A stretch of DNA of 64,000 nt from CAVOGJ01 sp963700865. Lineage in GTDB: Bacteria > Planctomycetota > Planctomycetia > Pirellulales > Pirellulaceae. A program made the translations under genes and the position numbers. Shown piece by piece: positions 20,299 through 27,772 of the stretch (positions are counted from its first letter, which is position 1; each line of letters begins with the position of its first letter). A model generated the notes under the pieces. The model saw nothing but the letters and a program-made list of their open reading frames with translations. It was not told the origin of the DNA and ran no database searches. Location: NCBI GenBank assembly GCA_963700865.1, contig CAVOZC010000016.1, forward strand, positions 1 to 64,000, in the 5' to 3' direction.

Positions 20299-21058
20299 AT
20301 GTCGATCGTCATGCTGGCCACGGACGGCGAATCAACCCGCATTGTCGCGAATCGCCTGGCGGCGAAATTTCCCTTGCAGGCGATCATCATCGAGTCGCGG
20401 GAAGCAACGAGTACGTTTCTTCGTCGTCGACTGAAACGCCTGGGACTCACGCAAGTCGCCGGACAGATCGCGTTTCAAGTGTTCAGCCGTGCGCTGGCTT
20501 TCGAATCGCGCAAGCGCAAGTCGCAGATCATGGGTCGAAATGATTGGCGCGCCGAGATGCCGGTCGGTGTGCCAGTGGACCACGTCACTTCGGCCAATGG
20601 CCGGGATTGTCGCGAACGATTGCAGGCCTTACAGCCACATGTGGTGGTGGTCAGTGGCACCCGTATCCTCTCGTCCAGGCTCCTGCGTTCGATTCCGGCG
20701 ACGTTTCTCAACATACACGCCGGCATCACTCCCAGATACCGAGGCGTGCATGGTGCCTACTGGGCTTACGCTCGCAAGGACGCGGCTCATGCAGGTGTGA
20801 CGGTGCATACACTTGACGCGGGCATCGATACGGGAGAGGTGATTGCCCAGCGGGAAATCTCGCCCGAGCACGGAGGACAATTTTGCCACGTATCCGCTGC
20901 TGCAGCTGGAAGCCGGACTACCGTTGTTGGAACAAGCCATCTCGTTAGCGCTGGCGGGCCAGATGGCGACCCGGGTCGCGGAAGGGCCGTCCGAGTTGTT
21001 TTATCACCCAACACTCTGGGATTACTGCTGGCACCGGCTCGTGGCCGGCGTCAAATAA
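20299..21058 (+). CDS. Formyltransferase family protein (one-base frameshift)
   Basis: About 253 residues. The C-terminal half has the formyltransferase signature: FLNIHAGITPRYRGVHGAYW with the catalytic Asn-His pair, then GVTVHTLDAGIDTGEVIAQ with the conserved Asp. This fold uses 10-formyl-tetrahydrofolate to formylate amino groups (PurN, Fmt, sugar N-formyltransferases). One extra G at about 20874 shifts the frame; the left arm lacks it and reads on to GPSELFYHPTLWDYCWHR and a stop at 21056. Context after a polysaccharide deacetylase favours a sugar N-formyltransferase, but this is not proven. Confidence 0.8.
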
Positions 21059-21080
21059 GCGTCGACCAGGTAGGTGGCGT

Positions 21081-21512
21081 CTATTCGATCCGTGGTCCGG
21101 CGGCACTTCGCGACTGCCCTGCAGCCGGGAGTGGACGGTCGATCGAGGGGCCTTCACCGGGCGGCGACCGGAGGACGCTTGGCTGATGGGAGGCCGGTGC
21201 GGGATCTCGCGGCTGACTCGCCAACGACAAAAAGACGCAACCCGCCAGGAACACCCCGATGGCGCCCAGCCACAGTCGCCCCCGTCCGCATGAATCGGCC
21301 GTCTCCTCTTCTTGCGACTCCGAGGCTCGTCGCCGCCCGCGGTCGAACCCGACCGCGTAACCGCGACGAGAACCGTCTTTCGAGCCTTCACGCTTGCCTT
21401 CCGCGTAGCCTTGGCTGTGGCCCTCCAGATAGCCTTGGGAAAGTCCATAGCGATAAGCGGTCACCATGCCGCCCGTAATCAGCAGCAGGCCCACCCAAAA
21501 CGGCCAATTCAT
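21081..21512 (-). CDS. Small membrane protein with GYxxG repeats
   Basis: 143 residues. ATG 21512 is chosen because GGAGGA lies at 21517-21522, ideally spaced. Residues 3-22 (WPFWVGLLLITGGMVTAYRY) form a membrane helix. Then follows a Gly/Tyr-rich repeat (GYLEGHSQGYAEGKREGSK), resembling the Gly-zipper-like YxxG segments of essential membrane-docking proteins. A second helix is near residue 92 (WLGAIGVFLAGCVFLSLA). Pro-rich tail. No family recognised. It is divergent from the next membrane protein gene. Confidence 0.65.
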   Translation of the reverse strand: MNWPFWVGLLLITGGMVTAYRYGLSQGYLEGHSQGYAEGKREGSKDGSRRGYAVGFDRGRRRASESQEEETADSCGRGRLWLGAIGVFLAGCVFLSLASQPRDPAPASHQPSVLRSPPGEGPSIDRPLPAAGQSRSAAGPRIE

Positions 21513-21668
21513 TTTGTCCTCCCGCAGCGGAAACGGAGCGCGGTGGGCCTCCGTTAGCCGCCAGTGTGACCTGTCGGTTCGTGTTTCCAGCGAAACGACC
21601 ACGAACCCGCGATCATTCTGTGTCAGCTGCCTGCTATAATTCCTCCACCCGCTTGATTCCTGGCAACG

Positions 21669-22253
21669 ATGGTACCACGCGTGGAAAAGCACCCGCCCAC
21701 TGACGACCCGCATGGCGGCCTCGAACCGCCGACATTCGGACTGCGATCCCTTTTCTGGCTCGTGGCGTTCAGCGCCGTCGTATTGGCGTCGGCGCGTGCC
21801 CTTGATCCTAAAATATCGGCTGTTGTGGCGTTGCTCGGACTGGGAATTTTCGCCCACGTGGCCGGAAACGTACTGGGGACCCGTCTACGACAGCGTGGGC
21901 CGGCGTCCATGCCCGTGGCGAGCCGCGGCCGCGTCGGAGCTGCCGATGGGAGCGTGACCGATCACTTCGCCCCGTCGACTCGGTTGAGCCACCGCGAGCG
22001 CGTGAGCCGCACGCTGCTTGTGCTGTCGATCTTGGGAGCGCTCGGTGGAGCGATCGTGGGTGGCGGGTTGTTGGCGGTGCTGAATTGGGAAAAGGCCACC
22101 GTGGCGAATGTGACACTGGCCGTGCTTTCTTGCGCCGTGCTGGGTGGTCTGTTGGGATTCTGGCTGAGCAGCTTCCTCAAGGTATTGGGGCAAGCCTGGT
22201 GGCAGGCTCATGAGGCCGCCAGTCAGGATCAGGCTCGTCAACGTCGCTACTAA
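21669..22253 (+). CDS. Hypothetical four-helix membrane protein
   Basis: 194 residues. Hydrophobic segments lie at about 25-45 (LFWLVAFSAVVLASARAL), 48-70 (ISAVVALLGLGIFAHVAGNV), 115-140 (LLVLSILGALGGAIVGGGLL) and 147-168 (VTLAVLSCAVLGGLLGFWLS). No catalytic motif and no recognised family. The first 95 bases fall in the duplicated arm. The rest marks where single-copy sequence begins. Confidence 0.65.
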   Translation: MVPRVEKHPPTDDPHGGLEPPTFGLRSLFWLVAFSAVVLASARALDPKISAVVALLGLGIFAHVAGNVLGTRLRQRGPASMPVASRGRVGAADGSVTDHFAPSTRLSHRERVSRTLLVLSILGALGGAIVGGGLLAVLNWEKATVANVTLAVLSCAVLGGLLGFWLSSFLKVLGQAWWQAHEAASQDQARQRRY

Positions 22254-22283
22254 GGCCCAGTATTTAGGTCCCGAAACGCCAAG

Positions 22284-22306
22284 AGCCGCCCATCATGAGG
22301 GCGGCT
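22284..22306. terminator. Hairpin between convergent genes
   Basis: AGCCGCCC (22284-22291) pairs with GGGCGGCT (22299-22306) across a seven-base loop, between the stop codons of two convergent genes. There is no T-run, so termination is only suggested by position. Confidence 0.35.
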
Positions 22307-22340
22307 GGCGGTCGATTCGTGGCATTCGCGGTCACCAGCC

Positions 22341-22952
22341 TCAGCTGGCATTGTCGTCGTCAAGGGCCAAAGGGACAGCAATCGCGACGGCTACGGCACC
22401 AGCCACGACCCAGGGATTGGCGAGCAGTCCCAGTAAACCATGTCCGGCTCCATGACCGGGCACGCCTTCATAGTAGCCGCCCGGGCCGCAGGCGTTCGGG
22501 TCGACCGGATAGGCACCGGGACCACAAGATCCATCCGGGCACTGAGCGCGGGTGATCTGGTCATCGCGCTGGACGAGTAGCACGCCCTCCGCGGCGGAGG
22601 GTGGAGCCGTTTGATTTGCCCAGACGCGATAAAGGCTGTTGGTGCCGGCCGCGGAAATTTGGAACACACCCCCTGGCAGGCCAGCGGCGCGGAAATAGCC
22701 CGCCTGATCGGTGGACGTTTCCGCGACGGTTCCGGTATGGTTGGCAATCCGCACTGTGGCATTCGCCACGCCATGACCCTGTTGATCAACCACTTGTCCG
22801 ACAAGTGTGTTGCCCGTGCCCAGCGCGACGTCTCTTACTTGGGTGACCGCGCGAGTCTCCGACGATGGCGTCTCGCCGAACGCAGCCATGGGACTAATCA
22901 TCCCCAGGCATGCCAGGCAGGCGATCCAGTGTTTCCAGCTCATACTCATCAT
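22341..22952 (-). CDS. Secreted carboxypeptidase-regulatory-like domain protein
   Basis: About 203 residues from ATG 22952; two further in-frame ATGs follow within nine bases. Signal peptide WIACLACLGMISPMAAFGE. Residues about 48-105 (LVGQVVDQQGHGVANATVRI ... TSTDQAGYFRAAGLPGGVFQ) form a carboxypeptidase-regulatory-like beta-sandwich domain. The C-terminus has a Gly/Pro/Cys-rich stretch and a final hydrophobic helix (PWVVAGAVAVAIAVPLAL) ending in DDDNAS, common in planctomycete envelope proteins. Role unknown. Confidence 0.72.
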   Translation of the reverse strand: MMSMSWKHWIACLACLGMISPMAAFGETPSSETRAVTQVRDVALGTGNTLVGQVVDQQGHGVANATVRIANHTGTVAETSTDQAGYFRAAGLPGGVFQISAAGTNSLYRVWANQTAPPSAAEGVLLVQRDDQITRAQCPDGSCGPGAYPVDPNACGPGGYYEGVPGHGAGHGLLGLLANPWVVAGAVAVAIAVPLALDDDNAS

Positions 22953-23221
22953 CAAATCCCCGTCGTAGTCGTTTACACAAACACAAAGTTCCACCACGTG
23001 GCTTCACGCTCAGGTTTATCTCCCGCAAGTTTCGTATCGGACTTCCCACCCTGGGAATCCAGCAATCCTTGAAGTTTAGTGGGATTGATTCGATGACACC
23101 GATTGTGCCCAGGTTGCGAAAGGCACGTGCCAGGACTGCTATCAGTGGCCGGCATCTGGAAACGCAGCCGAGGATCGCCGGGCCCGCACGAGCCCCCACG
23201 TTGCCGTGGGGAACCGGGCGG

Positions 23222-23992
23222 CTACCGCCAGGATCGAAAATGACCGGCATATGCCCGCTGGGGAGACTCAAAGCAATTGGCGAGTGCCACGCTGAGCGGT
23301 GTTGGTGGCTCGTGCCGAGCCACTTGGGCAAAGTAATGCCGCAAGGCCTGTTGAGCCTCGGGGGGCCCGTGGAGCATGAAATGCACCCACGACCATGCGT
23401 CCCGATATTCGTCGGGTCCCATCTGCCCGATATGAGTGAAGGACTCGAGCCGTTCCAGGGACGGTGGTCGCTGCCAGTTCGTGCGGCGTCGAACGGCCTT
23501 GAGATAAGGATGTTCTCTTGCCCGGGCGGTGGCAGCCACTTCGAAGTACTCAGCGAGGCCTTCATCAAGCCACAAAGGCACCATGGGCAACCGTGCATGC
23601 AACAGCGCATGCGTCGCCTCGTGTCGCAGATCGATGTCAAACTCGGGGCTCACATAGGCAAACACGTTGCCAGGGCTGTTCGACTTGATGAACATGGCGC
23701 GACGAGGCGTGACACCCGCGAAATAGCGCTTCAAATACAGTTCATAGGTAGCACGATCGCCGAACAGATAGACATCGATCGATTCTCCTTGATCCGGCAG
23801 TCTGAGCGTTGCGCACAATTCCTCCTTAATCTGGGCGAGATCGCCCATTAGCCGCTGGTTCGGGTCGAGCGGAAAGTCGGCGTGGAACGTAAAGCAATCC
23901 CGCGTGGCCTGGTAGGGCCAATCGGCCTGCACTGAACTGGCGAGCCAGGTGAGCGAACAAGCAATCGGGAGCATGCGGCGAAAGAACGTCAT
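23222..23992 (-). CDS. DUF1570-type secreted metallopeptidase-like protein
   Basis: 256 residues. Signal peptide MLPIACSLTWLASSVQA. The central LRHEATHALLHARLPMVPLW, followed by LDEGLAEYFE, is a HExxH zinc motif with a downstream glutamate, as in gluzincin-like DUF1570 proteins. Such a protein would act outside the cytoplasm. The substrate is unknown. It is transcribed away from the CpsB-like gene by the same strand and separated from it by 45 bases, so they may share a transcript. Confidence 0.78.
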   Translation of the reverse strand: MTFFRRMLPIACSLTWLASSVQADWPYQATRDCFTFHADFPLDPNQRLMGDLAQIKEELCATLRLPDQGESIDVYLFGDRATYELYLKRYFAGVTPRRAMFIKSNSPGNVFAYVSPEFDIDLRHEATHALLHARLPMVPLWLDEGLAEYFEVAATARAREHPYLKAVRRRTNWQRPPSLERLESFTHIGQMGPDEYRDAWSWVHFMLHGPPEAQQALRHYFAQVARHEPPTPLSVALANCFESPQRAYAGHFRSWR

Positions 23993-24037
23993 AAGTCCTG
24001 CGAGTGAAAGAATCGGCGTGCCTTTCCGCTACGACGC

Positions 24038-24844
24038 CTAAGCTGAGCGCGCTTTTCGAAACCAACCCGAGAGCGAAGACGTTGTTTTTTTCGCCACGCA
24101 GGGTCCGTCAGGAACGTCTCTTCCTTCCGCCACACAAAGTGGATTCCGACAGCAGATCTGCTCCGCGGTCTCCCAGCCCACCAGCTCGGCGGCTCGGCGG
24201 AACCCTCGACCCATGAGCGGTCGCCTCGATTTGGGGCTGTGACCGTCACTGGCGAGGAAATGGACCCATCCCTGGCGGAGCATCGACTCGGCCATGTGCT
24301 GACTCGCCGGGCCGAACGAACCGACGAGACTGCCGGAGGTGACTTGCATGAGACAACCGTGATCGACGAGTGGTGCGAGCAGTTGCGGTTTTGACATGAG
24401 TCCCGCGTTACGCTCCGGATGGGAGAGGATTCCTTTCAGACCGACGCGATCGAGCGCGTTGAGGATGGGCTCGAGCGGGAAATACAATTCATGTGGCAAC
24501 TCCAAGAGGACGTGCTTTCCTCGATCGGCGAGTGTCAGGACTTCGCCCGCCACGATGCTGGCAACGATATCGTCTTCAATCCGCACGTCGCCCCCGGCCA
24601 GAACTTGCAGGTCAATCCCATGTTCATCCAGGACTTGTTGTAACTCGACGGTGCGGTCGCGGATGAGGTCGCCGTGATTCTGGCGGTAGGCACCCAGTTG
24701 ATGAGGTGTCACGATAATCGTGCGCGTGCCGTCGTCCGCGGCAAGCCGTGCCATGGCCAGCGTTTCGTCCCACGATTGGGCCCCATCGTCGATGCCGGGA
24801 ATCAGATGGCAGTGGATGTCAGTGAACGCCGGATCGGGAGCCAT
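24038..24844 (-). CDS. CpsB/CapC-family tyrosine phosphatase (PHP fold)
   Basis: 268 residues. Starts FTDIHCHLIPGIDDGAQSW, the metal-binding signature of the PHP-type tyrosine phosphatases. Further metal motifs are VTPHQLGAY, GGDVRIED, LSHPERN and LASDGHSPKSRRP. Family members dephosphorylate BY-kinases that control capsule or exopolysaccharide assembly. ATG 24844 is preferred over ATG 24850 because AGAGGA is then correctly spaced. No polysaccharide kinase gene is visible in the neighbourhood. Confidence 0.85.
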   Translation of the reverse strand: MAPDPAFTDIHCHLIPGIDDGAQSWDETLAMARLAADDGTRTIIVTPHQLGAYRQNHGDLIRDRTVELQQVLDEHGIDLQVLAGGDVRIEDDIVASIVAGEVLTLADRGKHVLLELPHELYFPLEPILNALDRVGLKGILSHPERNAGLMSKPQLLAPLVDHGCLMQVTSGSLVGSFGPASQHMAESMLRQGWVHFLASDGHSPKSRRPLMGRGFRRAAELVGWETAEQICCRNPLCVAEGRDVPDGPCVAKKTTSSLSGWFRKARSA

Positions 24845-25077
24845 GTTCATTCCTCTTGCGGTGGGGGTGATTCGCGGCGAGGAGGGTAATGGCGGAGGCG
24901 AATTCGAGTCAAGAGAGGCCCGGGAAGAGAAGGCGGGAGATCACGCGTGACGGGGGCTGGAATTGACCAGTCGCCCTTGCCCCGCTATTTTGAACCGCTT
25001 CCAACCCGTCCGGCTTCACCCATCGTGGACATCCGTGGCTGACTCGCACTGGAACCGCGTCACAACGAGACCGAATT

Positions 25078-26082
25078 TTGAAGTATGCATCGATAGGGCC
25101 GATCAGTGTTCATTTGCCCGAGCGCATCGAATCGAATGAACAGTTGGCGGCGGAATTTCCACGCTGGGACCTGGCGTTGATCGAATCCAAGACGGGCATT
25201 GTTCGCCGCCATGTGGCCGCGCCGGGTGAATGTGCGTCTGACTTAGGAGTGGCGGCCTGCCAGAAGCTGTTTCATGAATTCGATGTTGATCCGCGGAGCA
25301 TTGACTTTCTCCTGCTTTGCACGCAAACGCCCGATTACCCTCTGCCGACGACCGCTTGCCTGATGCAAGAGCGGCTGGGGCTGCGAACGTCCGCGGGGGC
25401 CTTGGACTTTAACCTGGGGTGCTCGGGCTTCGTTTACGGAGTTGCCCTGGCCGATGGCTTGATTCGAACCGGCTCTGTCCGCCGCGTGCTGTTGGTCACG
25501 GCTGAAACCTATTCAAAATACATCGATCCCGCCGACCGCAGCCTGCGCACCATTTTTGGGGACGGAGCGGCGGCGACGCTGATTGAGCCCCGCGACACGC
25601 CTTCCCTATCCTCGTATCAATTTGGCACCGATGGGACGGGCGCGGACACGCTGCTGGTTACCGAGGGAGGTGCCCGACCCGCCGAGCAGGCCCATCAGCC
25701 TCGCCATCGTCAGCGCTGGAAAAGCCGCCTGTATATGGATGGACCGGCTCTGATTAACTTTACCGTGGCGGCGGTCCCCGAATTGATCGACAGCGTGCTG
25801 GCGGATGCCAAACTGCGGCGGGATGATATTCGTTACTATCTGCTGCACCAGGCCACCAAGAAAATGCTGCAACAACTGCAGGAGCGTTTGGAATTGGACG
25901 ATTCGCGATTGCCGATCTCCTTGGAGAATTATGGAAATACCGTCTCTTCCACCTTGCCCTTGCTGATCCACGAGTATCGTCAAAAGAGGCTTTTCCGGCC
26001 GGAAGACATTAATATGCTCGTTGGCTTTGGTGTGGGTTGGTCATGGGGAGGTTGTCTTTGGAAAGAGACCTGGACGGGGTGA
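25078..26082 (+). CDS. 3-oxoacyl-ACP synthase III (FabH-like)
   Basis: 334 residues. The thiolase-fold triad is in place: Cys115 (FNLGCSGFVYG), His257 (LLHQATKKM) and Asn287 (ENYGNTVSS), with the 30-residue His-Asn spacing of FabH. Condenses an acyl-CoA starter with malonyl-ACP. The only start that keeps the N-terminus (YASIGPISVHLPE) is a TTG at 25078; there is no clear ribosome binding site. It stands alone rather than in a fab cluster, so it may serve a specialised lipid or metabolite pathway and not bulk fatty acid synthesis. Confidence 0.85.
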   Translation: MKYASIGPISVHLPERIESNEQLAAEFPRWDLALIESKTGIVRRHVAAPGECASDLGVAACQKLFHEFDVDPRSIDFLLLCTQTPDYPLPTTACLMQERLGLRTSAGALDFNLGCSGFVYGVALADGLIRTGSVRRVLLVTAETYSKYIDPADRSLRTIFGDGAAATLIEPRDTPSLSSYQFGTDGTGADTLLVTEGGARPAEQAHQPRHRQRWKSRLYMDGPALINFTVAAVPELIDSVLADAKLRRDDIRYYLLHQATKKMLQQLQERLELDDSRLPISLENYGNTVSSTLPLLIHEYRQKRLFRPEDINMLVGFGVGWSWGGCLWKETWTG

Positions 26083-26111
26083 GTCAGCGACGAAGTCCGG
26101 TGGGTAGTGCC

Positions 26112-26230
26112 GCGTCAAGTGTCAGACTTAGGGTTGGTTCATATCGTGGCTGTGGCTTACAGCCGCAGTGGACGGGGGCAAGCTGCCCCAGCCACGGTGA
26201 GCGAATCCCAGCATTGAAACTTGACGACGC
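26112..26230. repeat. 119-bp MITE-like element, copy 2
   Basis: Same length, ends and internal palindrome as 16454-16572, with about 25 differences. Terminal inverse sequences are GCGTCAAGT at the left and ACTTGACG-ACGC at the right. It lies between the FabH-like gene and the YqgE gene. Confidence 0.72.
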
Positions 26231-26308
26231 AGTAGCTTCTTTACGACGGAATCGTGGGGCGATTCAATTCGCCAGGTTTTTGATTGGCTGCCGTCCGGCA
26301 GTGGCGAC

Positions 26309-26872
26309 ATGGATTCACTTCGCGGCCAACTCTTGATTGCGTCCCCGCACCTGATGGACCCGAACTTCCGCCAGACGGTCGTGTTCCTGATTGAACATCA
26401 TCAGGAAGGAGCGCTGGGGGTCGTCTTGAATCGTCCGTCAACGATGCCGCTCGACGAGATGTGGCAGCAGCTTGGCAACGCGTCGCTCTCGCTCGGAAAC
26501 CAGGAACGGGTGGTCTATTTCGGTGGTCCGGTCGAAGGCCACGTACTCTGTTTGCACACCCATCAAGAAGCGTCCGAGACGGAATTTGTACCTGGTGTCC
26601 ACCTGGCCACCGATCCTGAACGGATTCGCCTTGCCCTGAGCGCCATGTCTCAGCATTGTCGTGTCTTTTGGGGCTACGCAGGTTGGGGCGAAGGGCAATT
26701 GGAAGCGGAACTACGGTTCGGCGGATGGCTGCTACTGCCCGCGTCGGCCGATCTGGTCTTTCACAACGACCTGGAATCGTTTTGGAAAGAGGCCGTTTCA
26801 TTGGCCGGCGAAGCGCTGTTGCGATCGTCCTTGCATCTCCGCAAATTCCCCGACGATCCCGAAATCAACTAG
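26309..26872 (+). CDS. YqgE/AlgH family protein
   Basis: 187 residues, the family's usual length. The N-terminus GQLLIASPHLMDPNFRQTVV, then EGALGVVLNRPS and FGGPV, are diagnostic for the UPF0301/YqgE family. Members have an unknown biochemical role. It is followed 17 bases later by a protein phosphatase gene, so both are probably in one transcript. Confidence 0.9.
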   Translation: MDSLRGQLLIASPHLMDPNFRQTVVFLIEHHQEGALGVVLNRPSTMPLDEMWQQLGNASLSLGNQERVVYFGGPVEGHVLCLHTHQEASETEFVPGVHLATDPERIRLALSAMSQHCRVFWGYAGWGEGQLEAELRFGGWLLLPASADLVFHNDLESFWKEAVSLAGEALLRSSLHLRKFPDDPEIN

Positions 26873-26889
26873 ACAGGATCGTGACAAAG

Positions 26890-27546
26890 ATGACACCTGG
26901 ACGCACGATCGCCATTGGGGACATTCACGGTTGCCTTGCGGCCCTGCAAGCGTTGATCGATGTGATCGCGCCCTCGGCAGAGGACACGTTGATTACACTT
27001 GGTGACTATATCGACCGGGGGCCCGATTCGTCCGGCGTTCTCGAATTGCTCTGTGAATTGAGTTCCGTGTGCCGAGTCAGAACACTTCTTGGCAATCATG
27101 AGGCGATGATGCTCATGGCGATCGCCGACCCGCGCGAGCTGGACTTCTGGCTAAGTTGCGGCGGTGAGGAGACCCTCGCGTCGTACGGTGGCAGTCTGCA
27201 AGACGTACCTGCCAGGCATATCGAGCTAATCCGCTCCTGCGAACGCTATGTCGAAACAGAACGTCATTTCTTCGTGCATGCGAATTACACGCCCACGCTG
27301 CCCTTGGATCAGCAACCGGAGTACGCCTTATTGTGGGAACATTTGACGACATATCTGCCAACTATGCATCTGTCGGGCAAACGGGCCATCCTGGGACATA
27401 CTCCCCAACGAGATGGCGAAGTCCTGGTGATGGATCAACTCATCTGCATCGATACCTATTGCTATGGCACCGGCTGGCTCACCGCGCTCGATGTCAACAG
27501 CGAGCACATCTGGCAGGCCGATCGGTCGGGCGAGCTGCGGGCATGA
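26890..27546 (+). CDS. PPP-family serine/threonine phosphatase
   Basis: 218 residues. The metallophosphatase motifs appear in order: GDIHGC (10-15), GDYIDRGPDS (38-47), LLGNHE (66-71), a HANY histidine and LGHTPQ. This is the bacterial PP1/PP2A-like type, which removes phosphate from proteins or small molecules using two metal ions. ATG 26890 places GDIHG at the standard distance. Close to YqgE upstream. Confidence 0.88.
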   Translation: MTPGRTIAIGDIHGCLAALQALIDVIAPSAEDTLITLGDYIDRGPDSSGVLELLCELSSVCRVRTLLGNHEAMMLMAIADPRELDFWLSCGGEETLASYGGSLQDVPARHIELIRSCERYVETERHFFVHANYTPTLPLDQQPEYALLWEHLTTYLPTMHLSGKRAILGHTPQRDGEVLVMDQLICIDTYCYGTGWLTALDVNSEHIWQADRSGELRA

Positions 27547-27772
27547 TCTCGGTTGCTGAGCACCGCCGCCGCCTGCGGTGGCGGCTCAGCGGATGCTCTC
27601 CGCGTCGTAGGAAGCATTTTCCACTTGCATTGACGCCGAGTGCGGCGGCCCCCTACTCTTTCCCCCACGCTTAAATTCTCCAGATTCCCCTCCGCCGTCC
27701 GACGCGATGGCTGCGGGAATGGTATCTCCATCGGTGGCCGGTCCCAACCTGCTCGCAATTCGATCCCGCTTC

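Larger units (their letters stand above)
10768..21763. repeat. Right arm of the giant inverted repeat (readable copy)
   Basis: This arm carries coding-quality sequence for most genes. Frameshifts cluster in the first 1.1 kb next to the palindrome (11.2-11.9 kb), with two isolated ones further out (about 17830 and 20875). Quality falls toward the palindrome, as expected if this is the real contig end with low read depth. Confidence 0.9.
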
